Program-made: the position numbers and the translations under genes | NCBI GenBank assembly: GCA_003049465.1 | Contig: PYSS01000012.1 | Span: 124,001-188,000 of the forward strand | Direction: 5' to 3' | Source: Magnaporthiopsis rhizophila | Lineage: Eukaryota > Ascomycota > Sordariomycetes > Magnaporthales > Magnaporthaceae | DNA: 64,000 bases | Notes under the pieces: model-generated | Told to the model about the DNA's origin: nothing | What the model saw: only the letters and a program-made list of their open reading frames with translations | Database searches by the model: none | Part shown: positions 23,140-34,403 of the stretch, one piece after another | How positions within the stretch are numbered: position 1 is the first letter of the stretch | Layout: each line of letters begins with the position of its first letter

Positions 23140-25119
23140 TCACTCAAGCAGCAGCCTAAAAAACCAGACCTCGAGGTCCTCGTTCCTCAGCACCTTGTTC
23201 GCCCAATCCCGGCCCTGCAGCGCCATCTTCTCACCGAGCACGTCGCCATCCTCTCCAGCATCATCATCATTCTCACCGCCACCGCCGCCGCCGCTAAAGA
23301 AACGGACGAGCTCGAGCCAGTCGTCCCCCCGCAGGCTCATGGGCACGTAGTGGACCCAGGGGCGAACCCAGTCGGCGTGCCACTCGCGAAAGATGGAGAG
23401 CTTGTACACGAGGCTGCGGGAGCGCAGGAACGCATAGAACCGGCCCGAGAAGCCGTTGCCGTCCACGTCGAGCAGGTGGCGGTAGCGCCAGGCCGTCTCG
23501 GGCCGGGTGCGGCCCTTGACGGAGAAGTGGCGCTCCTGCGCGTCGCAGTCGGCCGGGTCGCACTGGCCGACGTGCGAGAAGGAGACGTCGAAGAGGGAAG
23601 CGAAGCGGTTGCGGGACACTTTCTTGGCCTCCCAGCCGCTGCTTTTGCTTCTGACCAGGATCTTGGCTTGCGAGGCATCGCCGTCGCCGTTGATCCTGTC
23701 GACCATGCGCTGACGGTGATGCATCTTCCACCCGCCGTTGCGGCTGTAGCCGCCCGTGGTGGACCCGCGCCAGTACATCTTGGCCTTCTTGTCCTGCCAG
23801 CTCGGGTCCTGGGCGTCGTCGTACGCCACCTTCTCGTACCAGTACCAAGGGGAAGGGTAGACGATGTCGGAGTAGCTCGAGATCTTGGAGGCCGAGAAGA
23901 TGGGGAACAGCTCCTGCACGACGCTGAAGGCGTTGGGCCGCTCAAAGAAGCCAAACGACTTGGCGAGCGACGGGCTGAGGCAGATGTCGGACAGCGCCGT
24001 CGCGTTGTAGACCAAGCCCAGCTCGCCCAGCAGCGAGGCCGAGAGGTCGTCGGCCCGCTCCGAGTCGTCGAGCGCGCGCGCCGGCGTGTCCAGCCCGCAC
24101 GACGAGCGCGAGTGCGACCACGTCGACTGGTGCGCGTACGTGTTGAACCGCGTCGTGCCGACGTGGTCGAATCCTCCCTCGGGCGCCAGCCCCTTTGGCC
24201 TTGGCTTGCTGCTCTCGACAGGGTCCGTCGTTGTTCCTGCTGCCGTGCTGAAAGCGTTCTTCAGTTCGGACACAGACACGGCGGCAGCGGCGGCCATGGA
24301 TCCAGCCCTGGCCCTAGAAACGAGGCGCGCGAGGTCGTCGTGGGACACGGCGACGCGGGGCTCGTCGTGGACGTTAAAGGCCAGGTCCATGTCGGGCAGG
24401 TGCTGCACAAAAGAAGCCAGCATACCGCTGACGGCCTTGCGGTGCCAGTCGCTACCGCCCGACATGTGCGCGACGGAGCCGCGCCGGACCTGGACGCCCA
24501 GCAGCGCGTTGCCGGCGAAGCCCAGCGCCTCCGAGGCCCGCGACCGGATAGTGGCGGGCGTTAGGCCCCAAAAGGGCGTCAGCAGGTCGGCGACGCCGTC
24601 GAACTCGTCGAGCAGCCGCACGCTGCGGTCCTTGGCAAAGGCGAACCACTTGTCGAAGCGCGGCGGCGGCGGGATGCCGTAGCGGCGCCGGTACTCGGCC
24701 ACGGCCTGCTCGAGCGTCTTGGACTGCCGCGCCACCATCTTGCCCATCTCCTCCTCGGCCGCGCTGATTAGGTATGATATTGGGTGCTGCGCGCCTGGCG
24801 GCGCCGGCTTGGGCTCCTTGGACGGTTTTAATATGGGCGGTGGCGGGGAGGAGGATGTGGCGGCGGTGGTGCTGCTGCTGTCCGTCGGGGACAAGGCGGC
24901 GTCTGGTATGGGCGGTGGTATTGGCACTTGGGCATGGCCTGGCCGGGCGGCGGCTGCGGCGACCCCTGGAATGTGGACATCGTTCTGGCTTGGACTCAGG
25001 TAGACATGTGGGATGGACGGCGAGGCTGATGACAGCTTGGCCAGGGTGTATATGCCCAGGGTGCTGAGGGCTGCGATTGTGATGATCTGCACCCTGCGCG
25101 TCCGCAGCTTACCGCCCAT
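23140..25119 (-). CDS. CAP10/GT90 family glycosyltransferase
   Basis: A single exon of 659 residues read from the ATG at 25119. An upstream in-frame extension of 73 codons lacks an ATG in good context and would bury the membrane anchor, so I reject it. Residues about 12-30 form a single signal-anchor helix (QIITIAALSTLGIYTLAKL), so the protein is a type II Golgi or ER membrane protein. A Pro/Ser/Thr-rich stem follows. The C-terminal 350 residues carry CAP10/GT90 motifs: YPSPWYWYEKV, KMYWRGSTTGG near residue 445, GWKMHHRQRMVDRING, and a WVRPWVHYVPM block near 580. Characterised relatives are Cryptococcus Cap10/Cap59-area capsule xylosyl-type enzymes and animal protein O-glucosyltransferases. 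The donor and acceptor here cannot be told from sequence. Confidence 0.87.
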   Translation of the reverse strand: MGGKLRTRRVQIITIAALSTLGIYTLAKLSSASPSIPHVYLSPSQNDVHIPGVAAAAARPGHAQVPIPPPIPDAALSPTDSSSTTAATSSSPPPPILKPSKEPKPAPPGAQHPISYLISAAEEEMGKMVARQSKTLEQAVAEYRRRYGIPPPPRFDKWFAFAKDRSVRLLDEFDGVADLLTPFWGLTPATIRSRASEALGFAGNALLGVQVRRGSVAHMSGGSDWHRKAVSGMLASFVQHLPDMDLAFNVHDEPRVAVSHDDLARLVSRARAGSMAAAAAVSVSELKNAFSTAAGTTTDPVESSKPRPKGLAPEGGFDHVGTTRFNTYAHQSTWSHSRSSCGLDTPARALDDSERADDLSASLLGELGLVYNATALSDICLSPSLAKSFGFFERPNAFSVVQELFPIFSASKISSYSDIVYPSPWYWYEKVAYDDAQDPSWQDKKAKMYWRGSTTGGYSRNGGWKMHHRQRMVDRINGDGDASQAKILVRSKSSGWEAKKVSRNRFASLFDVSFSHVGQCDPADCDAQERHFSVKGRTRPETAWRYRHLLDVDGNGFSGRFYAFLRSRSLVYKLSIFREWHADWVRPWVHYVPMSLRGDDWLELVRFFSGGGGGGENDDDAGEDGDVLGEKMALQGRDWANKVLRNEDLEVWFFRLLLE

Positions 25120-25480
25120 TGCGTACCAGGCTGTCTCCTTGCAGGTCCGTGTCTGCCTGTCCGCAAGTCTTTGAAGCCTGCTATGTATGCGGCCGCGAGG
25201 TCGGGCGGTGATAACTTTCTCGGTCTTAGTTTGTTTACTTTGGTTTTGCCGCGCCACTCGTTGCCATTGTTTTGTTGGCCGTCTCCAATTCGGTGGTGGG
25301 CAGGACGGGCCCACCCCGCACGTCATCCCCACTTCCAAAGTGCTTGCATACGCCCTTGTCCATTACAAGTCCAGGATGCAAAGGTCACAATCGTAACACT
25401 TATCCCCCAGTCCGAAATGCTCTATAGTTGTAAAAGTAGGTGTCTACCGTACCTAGGCACCCAAATCTCCTCTACGACTA
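25120..25480. other. Short intergenic region between LAA1 and the CAP10 gene
   Basis: This 361-bp stretch carries the CAP10 gene promoter and the LAA1 3' UTR; both genes are on the minus strand. No further feature is seen. Confidence 0.55.
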
Positions 25481-28400
25481 TCAACCCCCAAAGTTCATCT
25501 TCAGCGCGATGCTGGGCTGCCCTGTGCTGGCCTCGGCGCCCTTGTCCGCTGTAGCCTTGCGTCCGCTCCGGATCACCTCCTCCATGAACGCCCGCTGCCC
25601 CTCGCTCATGCCGGCCACCACCCCGCGGAACGCCTTCTGATCCACAGACGCGAGTTCTAGCAGCCGTGCGCTGGTCTCGCGGTACACGACCCCACCCGCG
25701 CCTCCCGCCCTGCCGCCTTGGTCGCTGTCGTCGTCACTGCCATCGTCATCCTCAGCCGCGGCGCGCGCCAGTAGCGTCGGCACCACCAGTGCCATGGCCA
25801 CTGCGACAGCCTCGCCCTGATCCTTGGGGATGGCACCCACCAAGGCCGCAAGCGCTTGCGACACAAGCGCCCGTGCCCGTTCCGGGTCTTCGGGCTCCGT
25901 GTTAGTCACAAACGACACGAGCCGCGGGAGGAGGTAACGCGCGATCGACTGGTCCGCAGGTGTCGGATTAGACTGAACTACCAGTGAGCGGACGCAGTTG
26001 GCTGCCATCTTGGCCGTCTGTTTGCATGTCATGAACGTGTCAGTGTCTTGATAGCAACACCGAGAGTAGAGGATTCATGCATGGATCTCTTACCATCCTG
26101 TCCGTGAGGCAATCAACCACCTCCTCGAGGAACCGAACCACGATCGGGTCGCTGGCAGACAGGTGGTTCTCCCCGCTGGTGAACAGGATCGTCATGGCCA
26201 GCAGGCAGTTCTTGACACACGACAGAGACGTTGGCTCCTCGCGCTTCTGCGCATTTAGGTAGATGGAGAGGAACCTGCGGAGACATCCTTGAAGCTGCAT
26301 GTCGGTTTGGGTCGGCGCCCCTGGATCGTCGCCTGGCAAAGTCCGGCGAGAGCCCGACAGGATGCCGAGGAACCGCTTCAGCGTCGGCAGGGACTGTGGC
26401 ACAATGATCTGTTGACACGCCGGCGTCGCCAGTATGGTGGCGAATATGTGGATGATGCAAGCGTGCAGGTCCGTCCGGATTATGGCAGGGAACACCTCGG
26501 CCGCGTCCACAAGCGCGTTGAGCGACGTGCGCACAAGGAGGATGGCCTCCTCCGTCATATGGTGCCGCACCGGTGCCGCCTGCTGGCCGCCCGCCACCGC
26601 CTCCGTCAGGTTTGGCAGCAGCCCAGACAGAACAAGGACGATGATGCGGGTCAGCTCAAACAGCTGTTCTATGTCCTCGGACAGCTCGCCGCTGTCGGGC
26701 TGGTCAGTCCGCTTGCGGGCGGCTGGATGCGCCACACACAGCGCCCGTGCGATCTCCACAATCACCGCCTGCACATCGAGCCCTTCGGTCAGCACGAGGC
26801 GGTCCAGCAAGTCCATAGTCTCGGAGAAGATGGTGTCGCGGTAGATGGCATGTCCGGACACGCTCGGGTGTAGGATCTTGCGGAGCGCCTTGAGAATCTC
26901 GAGCGTCTGTTCCTGTGTCGCAAGCGAATCCGGCTGCCCGGGCTTCGCGGCGAGCGCCTCGAAGGCGATGCCGAAGAGCACAAAGAAGAAGGCCACTGGC
27001 TCGTCGCGGTAGTTGATGTCGGCACCCCTAGGCCGGCCGGGCTGCGACGACGCCGACGGTCCGTCCGTCTCCTTGCCGTCCAGGGCGTCAAAGACAAAAT
27101 CGCTGTCCTGCTCGATGAGGCTGGCGATGGCGTCCACCAGCTTCAGCCATGCATCCTGGTAGAACCGCAGTAGCGTCTCGCGGTTGAGTGCCGCGTAGAT
27201 GGTGTCTAGACTGCCCGAGAGCGACGGCGGGCCGAGAGTCATTGAGATGTCAGGCTCGAACCTGAGGCGCGCAAACTCGCGCAGCGACTCGAGCCACAGC
27301 GGCGTCAGCGTGCCGATGTGCGACTTGAGCACCTCGAACAGGTACTTCTGCTCCGAGCTTGCCACCTGCAGCTCGGCCCAGGCTGCGAACACGGACATCT
27401 TGACCATGACCTGCGCGTTGGAGCTCAGGCCCTTGAGCTCGCCGATCCCCACGTTCTCTCGCTCCGTCGCAAAGTTCTCCAGCGCGCCGACGAGCGTCTT
27501 GAGGATGCGGCCCATGCGGTCCACGTCAGTGACGATGCCGGTCGCGATGAAGCCCGCGCAGACGTTGACCGCCTCTGACGCGAGCTCCGGCGACGAGTCG
27601 GCCGCGAACGCCGGCGTCAGTGCCGAGCTGATCTGGGCCTGGTACTGCTCCAGAAGCATGGCCTCCTCGAAGTCTGGGTCCGGCGTTCGGCCGAACATCT
27701 TGAGCACCGCCCCTATGATCTTCAAGCCCCATATCCTCTGCTCCAGCACACCTGCAGTCGAGGCCGAGAACGCCATCCTCACAACGTCGGCGATCTTGTT
27801 CTGGAGCGCCACCTGCGCCGGCGACTCGCCGTGAGTCGCCACCTCCTTGTTGACGTGTGCGAAGATGTCGCCTAGGCAGTCCATGACGAACGTCATAACT
27901 TGCCATCGCAGCGCCTCAACGTCTGAGCCCCCAGCCACACCCTTGTCGTCCTTGGCCACCCCGGCTGCGGCGGCGAACCCAGCAACCTCCTCGTCCTGGA
28001 GGTCGATCACGGCGTTGGACCTGCCAGAGCTCATCTTGGACGTCTCAACAACCTTGGTGCGCGTCATCTTTAGCACCCCCTGAAGGCGCTGGAGCCATGT
28101 GGCCGTGTCCGTGAGGCACGTCTGGTGCACCCAGTTCCGTATCAGATTTCGGATGCCGTCGTGGCCGGGGCAAGTGTCGAGGACAAGCCACAGCTGATCC
28201 TCGAAGCCCTTTTCAGCCGCTTGTATCACATCGTTCGGGTCTCTCTTCATGAGGTTATACAGGCCATCGACGGCCGCATCACGGAGTGCTGGGTGCTTGG
28301 ACGTGAGGTGTGTCTGGAGATGCTTCACGTAAGCTTTGAAGTCAACAAAGCCGGGCGCAAAGAGGGTGAGGTGCTCCAGACAGCTCAGGCTAGCAAGCCG

Positions 28401-31400
28401 AACCTGCAGGTCCTCCTCTTCCTGGAACTGCCCTGTCAAGTCGAGTATGAGCTCTCTCGACTTGGTAGAGTCCTGCAGGTCTGGGCCAAGCACGTTGATG
28501 ATAGAATCGATGCATCTGGCAATGGCCGCAGGCGTAGAGAGCTCAACCTCAAGGCCCATCGAGACGGCTGAGGCCGTTTCCGCGTTGTGGTTGTCCGAGA
28601 CATACAGCTGGGCCAGCATGCCGAGGGTGCTGGTTGTGTAGCCTGAGAAGCCGAGGCCGGCGGCGTCGGACATGCGGGCAAATGCCTCCAGCGCCCAGAA
28701 GTGAACGGTCGGATGCGGGTCGTTGCAGAGTGACATTATAATGCCGAGAATGGTCTTGAGATGATAACCGGCCGCCATGCCCCCGACCTTTGTCTGGATA
28801 CAGCCCAGCGCCATGGCACAGCCAGCTCTCGCGCTCGGCTCTCTGTTGCTCACAATGGTGTCGACGAGGTACTTGATTTCCTGGTTCGTAAACGCGTTGC
28901 CACACGTGCTGCACAGCCGGGCCACCGCTGCATACCCAATGCTGCGCACATACTGGTCCGGGCTGAGCACCACGTCCCGGATCATTTCTTGAAGTAGCCT
29001 CTCGACGGCCAGGTTCGTGACATCGCCATGCGCCGACTGCGTTTCCTTGACCGCCACTTTGAGGGCGCAGAGGATGGCAACAGCAGTGTTGACGGTAATG
29101 GCAGCCTTCCTCCCAGTTTCTCTTTGAAGAGAGCCGGCAGACAAAAAGGTGGTGACCTGCTCCAGGATGCTCTCTTGGACCTTGAACGGGGTAAGGGGGA
29201 AGACAAAGGCAAAGAGCTGGATTGCCATGTTGGCCACCTCGGTCGCTGGTGGGTCCGGAAGGCCGTCGTCGACGTCAGCGCCAGCCTGAGCAGAGTGTCC
29301 TATGTACAAGAGCGAGGCGTCGTGCTCGAGCGAGCCACAGACGGGAGATAGCAGAAGCCGTTCTATCGCAGCTTCAGGGCCGCTCTCGTCGACCGGCGAG
29401 GGCTCAGCCGAACTCTCATGCTGGCCAGGAAGCGGTTTGATGTTGAAGCCGCGCACGAGTCCGGTCACGCCGAAACCAGAGTTGTCCCCAACGTCCCAAA
29501 TGGTGTCGAAAGCGCCGGCAGCGTTCGCTATGGTGGCGCTCAGCGAGCTTGGGGTGAAGTTGTCGGGGTCCGCGAACAGCGAGATGGCAAGGGTGAGCAG
29601 GTTAGACTGCAACAGGGCCTCGGTGCCGCCCGCCGGGCTGAGGTTGATCAGCTTTATGTAGCACTGCAGCACGCGTCGCTGTACCATCATATCGAGGTCG
29701 TAAAGCTGGAGAGCGGGCGCCAAGCGCTGCGAGATATCGTCGTTCGTCTTCTTGGAGGGCAGCGTCTTGAGGTAGGCGGTGGTGTGCTGCAGCATGGTGG
29801 CGATGCGCTTGGAAACGTCGACGGTGAGCAGCCGGCTGTTGAACTGGAGGAATGCGAGGATGCAACCAAGGGCGCATTCTCTCACGTGTGTCAAAAACGA
29901 CGTCTCGAGGTACTTGCGCGACGAACTATTATCCTTGGCCAGCGGCTTCGGTAGAGCGTTCTTCCATAGCAGCAAGAGCTGGGACAGGTGTATCTTGACA
30001 AAGTTGGGCCCAAGGGACATGAGACCGCCGATCAGTGTCCAGGCAACTTGGATCTGCGTGCTGGCGACGCGCAACTCCTGCTGCCCGCTGGTCTTGAGGA
30101 GGTTAGTCGCCATGGACAGCACTCTGCTGTTGATCTCCACAGAGCCGTGTAGAGGCCGGAGAGGGCTAGCACTGAGGGCGGCGGCCAGCCCATGTGCGAA
30201 GCCTATACATCGCCTCGGTGAGTTGCGTCCGGTCCCGAGGAGGCCAAGTTCACGGCTCAGGCTGTTCATGCACACCGAAAGACAGGGTAGAAGCTGCTGA
30301 GGGCAAGCCAGCACGAACGTCTTGAGGCACGACGACGCAAACACCTGCACGCTGTAGCTCGGGTGCTGGAGGACCTGCAGCAGCGCGTCCCTGCAAGGTT
30401 CAGCGAAGTTGTTGGACGCGGAGCCCAGTGACTTGATGAGAGACGACAGCGCGCCAAGCGAGGCAATGAGCGTCTGCTTCGTGGGCTCGGGTCTTTCTTT
30501 AAGAGACTGCGGATAGTTTTTCAGGATATCATTGATGAGAAGCCTCGCCGCCGCGGCTTGGCCGGACTCGCCCAGGATCTCGTGTCCCACGACATCCTGT
30601 ATGACTGTGTCGACGATGCGTCGCGAAATCAAGAGGCGGTAGCGGTTGTTTGAGATGCTAGAGTTGCCTAGAAGGTCGACCGTGAGCGTTTCAACCAGTT
30701 TGATATAGTTGGCTTCCACCGTCTTCTCTCCCAGCCGGTGCAGGACCTTCCCATAGCCGACGCCGATGGCTGCCCGCGCCCTGTTGGACGTGGACGAGCG
30801 CACGTAATGAGCTGAAAGGGTCTTGAGGATGCCCGCTAGGGACAGTGACAGGTCCTGAGCTTTCTTGGTCGGCGCCGGGCTCTCAGACCGCGCGGGTAAT
30901 TCGTCCTCGTCCTGGAGGGCGCCCACCTGCGTCCCCGTACGCTTCGGAGCCTTGGACTTGACCGACCTGGTCCTGGACAGACCATCAGCAGCGCCGCCCT
31001 CGACGTAGTTCTTGACCATCAGCTCGGCTAAGCAGTCCACAGCGGCATGGCGCACCTGGGCCGAGCCCGCGTCGATGGCCTTGAAGACGGTCCTGCTGAG
31101 CCTGTCGAAGTCGCTAGAGTTATCAAAGTAGGGCGTGTGGCGGACAAGGCTCTTGAGGCAGCGACAGGCCGACATGACCACCAGCGACCCCTTGTCTCCC
31201 GATGCGTGGTTCCTCGCCTGCTTCCAGAGGTCCCTGGCGAGGGTCTCGTCGAGGCTCGCCTCCAGCATCTTGGCAATCTTGGCAAATGCGACGAGGATAG
31301 ACGCCCGCATACCGGCATGGTTCTGGGAAGTCTTGAGGAGCTTCAGCAAGCTGCCGCAGACCATCTGGTGCAGGCCGATGGCGCTGTCGCCAGCCGAGCC

Positions 31401-31874
31401 GTAGACATCGCCCAGGCAGACGACGGCGGTGTGGCGGGCCTTGATGATGTCGCCATCCGTCTTGGACTTGCTCGACGAGATGAGGGCGCTGAGGTCGTTG
31501 ATGGTCTCGAACAGCAGCTTCCTATCGCCCGTGCCCAGGACATGAGCTAGGCACTTCCCGAGGTTGTTTCTCGCCACGCGCGAGGGCGCGGGGCTGGGCA
31601 GGTTGATGATCTGGAAGATCTCCTTCTTCAGATAGAACTGCTGGGCAGTGCAGTCGTCGGGCTCGAGCGACAGGACGTGCTTGCTCAAGGAGGAGACGAA
31701 GGCGAGCAGGAACAGCTCCTGCTGCTCCGCGGGGAGGCCCTGGAGCTTGGCGACATCGAGCTCGGGGTTGGTTGAGACGGCGGCAGCTGGTGGCGGCGGT
31801 GGCGGCGGGATGTAGCTGCTAGGGGCTTCGGTCGCAGATTGGGGTTCGGCGGCGGATTCCCAGACCGACGACAT
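25481..31874 (-). CDS. LAA1: Laa1/HEATR5-type HEAT-repeat protein
   Basis: Two exons, 31874-26094 and 26017-25481, encode about 2105 residues, close to yeast Laa1 and animal HEATR5. The protein is a cytosolic solenoid of HEAT repeats that binds the AP-1 clathrin adaptor and helps place it on trans-Golgi and endosomal membranes. After a proline run near residues 23-30 come the conserved HEATR5 segments: FLLAFVSSLSKH, ARNNLGKCLAHVLG, KARHTAVVCLGDVYGSAGD, QVRHAAVDCLAELM, and far downstream YVRSIGYAAVARLC and ARAGCAMALGCI. The 76-nt intron joins DRM to TAKMAANC in phase 0. I start at MSSVWESAAEP; the 77 in-frame upstream codons look untranslated. It is the longest gene in the window and diverges from TACO1 across 414 bp. 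Confidence 0.93.
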
Positions 31875-32288
31875 GGCGCCGGTTCCGTTGTAATGTGCTC
31901 CTCTCTTGGACACCGTATCGAGAAGTGGGCTATCGTGGTCGGACTTTTTGGGCGGTCCCGCGGGGGTTTGAGTCCGGCTTGGATGCCGTGTCAATCCAGG
32001 CTCGGCTCGTCCAGTCTGCGACTCAGCAAGACCTGGCCTCGCCAGTGCTACCAGCCAATCAAGCAACAGCACGCAAAGATTCCAGGCCTTGAAGTGCCCC
32101 CACAATGCGCGGCCCCTGACTTGATCGCCGTTGCTAGCGGGCGGCTGAAGCGCCCGCTGAAGGCACAGGCGCGTGGGAGCCCGAGAAGAAAACGAGGGCT
32201 AATTTTTGCCCAGCCAACATCCACGCCGCGTATTCACACAGACTGCCAACACCCCCTTGTGTGACACGCCAAAAGGGCTTTGAACAAC
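31875..32288. promoter_or_regulatory. Divergent promoter region of LAA1 and TACO1
   Basis: Start codons at 31874 (minus) and 32289 (plus) are separated by 414 bp, so the control elements are shared or tightly packed. No TATA box stands out. Confidence 0.5.
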
Positions 32289-33322
32289 ATGAACGCCACG
32301 GCGTCCGTTTTCAGACTTGTGCGCCCAGCGCGCCTAGTATCAGGAGGCGCCGCCCGCAGCCCATATAGACGACAATGTCGGTCTCTTGGACGCAGCGCCA
32401 CACTCTCTGCTGGCCACAACAAGTGGTCCAAGATCAGACACGAAAAGGGCGCTGCGGACGTCAAGAAGACGGCCATGCGCGCACAGATGTCGAAAGCGCT
32501 GTCCAACGCCTGTAAAAGTGTGTGCTCCCCACTCCGACCTGAGCCCACCGTGGGGATGAAGCCGACCAAATGTTTCTCATAGCAAGTCCGTGAAATGCGC
32601 GTGCGCACGTGGCGCTGGGGTGGTTAAAAAAAAATCAAACAGTGTTTGGCGAAGGTAGTCCACAGCTCGCAACAGCTGTCACGGCGGCCAAGAAGGCCGG
32701 TGTGCCCAAGGCCGTCATGGACGCCGCCATTGCGCGCGGCTTGGGCCGGTCCGCCACGGGCGCTGCTCTGGAGAGCATGATTTTCGAGGTCGTGGTGCCG
32801 CTGCCGTCGTCGGCGGTCTCGGCCGCCATCCTCGTCGAGGTCGAGACCGACAACAAGCTCCGGTCGCTGCACGACATCAACGCCACCATCAAGAAGAACT
32901 CGGGCACGGTCACGCCGGCCAAGTTTTTCTTCTCCCGCGCCGGCCGCGCCGTGTTTGCGCGCCATGAGACTCTGGGAGTCGACCAGCTCATGGACGACGC
33001 CATCGAGGCCGGGGCCGAGGACTTGGAGTCGGACAATGAGGGCAATATCGTCGTCTGGACCCATCCAACCCAGGTCACGCAGCTCGTCAAGGACCTTGCG
33101 CCCAAGTTTGGCCTCGAGACCTTGAGCTCCGAGATAATATGGTCGCCAGTCGAAGACACAATGGCCGTTGTCGACTCGCCAGACGAGGCCAAGCGACTGG
33201 CCGAGCTTCTTTCCGCTCTGCGAGAACATAGCGAGGTCCAGTCGATTTACTCCAACGCCACCAGGGGTAACAGCCTCGGCGAAGAGGATTGGTCCTCGGT
33301 AGAGGAGAGCCTGGACTCATAG
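32289..33322 (+). CDS. Mitochondrial YebC/TACO1-family translational activator
   Basis: Two exons, 32289-32517 and 32643-33322, encode 302 residues. The first about 40 residues are Arg/Ser/Ala-rich without acids, a mitochondrial presequence. Then comes the family signature AGHNKWSKIRHEKGAADVKK. The second exon continues with MFGEGSPQLATAV, KKAGVPKAVMDAAIARG, FEVVVPLP, the SGTVTPAKFFFSRAGR segment and AGAEDLE. TACO1 is needed for efficient translation of COX1 mRNA in animal mitochondria; bacterial YebC relatives act in translation at difficult stretches. The splice joins A to TG in phase 1. Mitochondrial location is inferred. The gene converges on PET100, another cytochrome oxidase factor. Confidence 0.93.
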
Positions 33323-33632
33323 CGAGTGGCTATACAAAGCCCTTCCGGACGGGTATTCCAGGCCCGCACTCGCATAGACGTACATAGACGATAGAAAAGA
33401 GTGGAGAGAAATCACGCTGTCAGATAGTCAATCCGCCCAGAATAAACGCCCCTCAGATCAAGATCCAGCAGCCGCCCTCGAAAATAATACAAAATGTTTC
33501 GTGTGTTCCCAGAATTACCAACGCTTCGTCCCGGTCATCGTACATAGGTAGGCCTATTTAAAAGGGACCCAATTTCCTACCCCAGCGCCCGTTGTTCCCC
33601 CTTCTTCACCAGCAGCATGGAGACGGCTTCGT
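33323..33632. other. Convergent spacer between TACO1 and PET100
   Basis: 310 bp containing both 3' UTRs; AT-rich and without coding potential. Confidence 0.55.
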
Positions 33633-34010
33633 CTACTCCGATCGTGACTCGTCTTGAGCCCGAGCCTTCTCCTGAGCCGCCTCGGTAGCTAGGCGCCTAT
33701 CCCTGTTCAGCAACCTCCTGGCCCGGAGCCGCTCCAGCTCGACCCGTATCTCGTCGGCTTCGAGGGGCACCTTGTTGGCCTGCTCAGGCTTGGGCCAGAA
33801 ATCAGGCACGGCGAATCGCTGGTCGAGGTTGGTGCCAAAGTAGAACATGATCCCGATTGGGAACATGACGTACATGCCGAACTGGATTGCGCCGCGTTTA
33901 ACGCTTCAGTCAGTAGGTAGGCACCTAATGAACTCGCCGTTGGCTCGGTCTCGTCTGGTGGGTAGGTACATCAGCGTTACCTTGAAGACTTCTAGATTAA
34001 GCCGTGTCAT
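33633..34010 (-). CDS. PET100: Cytochrome c oxidase assembly protein Pet100
   Basis: Two exons, 34010-33981 and 33881-33633, encode 92 residues. The 30-nt first exon reads MTRLNLEVFK; the second continues FGMYVMFPIGIMFYFGTNLD, giving the Pet100 signature of a short N-terminal stretch, one membrane span and the motif VPDFWPKPEQ. The C-terminal half is charged and probably helical. Pet100 is anchored in the mitochondrial inner membrane and assists cytochrome c oxidase assembly by associating with Cox7, Cox8 and Cox9 intermediates in yeast. The 99-nt intron is GT-AG with phase 0. The short first exon is easily missed, leaving an apparent start at the internal Met of MYVMFP. Confidence 0.92.
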
Positions 34011-34403
34011 CTTGAAAAGAGAGCAGCAGCGGGCCCCGTGTCTTGAAGCCGTTTCGGTTTATGGCTGGGGGGTTGGCTAAACTTGGCCTGGTAGAAGCCG
34101 CAGCGACGAATGCTATTATGTCTGCCGCTGTCGCTGGAACCCAAAATCTGCCCACTTGAGCACTCCACGTCGCGGGCAGGCACAATTTTTGTTCGCGCCA
34201 AAGCGGTCCATCAGGCGGGGCAGGCGGGTTCGCCCACCGCAGTGCTCCATTAGGTCGGGAGCTTGGGCCACACACTTCGTCTTGGCGGGCGCTGTTTGAT
34301 GATGACGTGAGTGGAGAGCCTTGCCGCTCTCCAGGGGGCTGCGATTGCATCACCAGGGTTGCTTGGATCCAAGCCCATGTCAAACACAAGACGCTGGATT
34401 ACA
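34011..34403. other. Intergenic region between PET100 and SMP3
   Basis: 393 bp holding the PET100 promoter and the SMP3 3' UTR, both minus strand. No other feature is supported. Confidence 0.5.

Noticed and set aside
23095..24564. 489-codon plus-strand frame over the CAP10 gene
   Set aside because: Shadow of GC-rich codons; Val/Ala/Arg-rich translation without domains, opposite clear GT90 motifs.
25120..25338. N-terminal extension of the CAP10 protein by 73 codons
   Set aside because: It would place the signal anchor inside the protein; the ATG at 25119 gives a normal type II topology.
31875..32105. N-terminal extension of LAA1 by 77 codons
   Set aside because: The extension lies in the short divergent promoter with TACO1 and has no similarity to the family; MSSVWES is a natural start.
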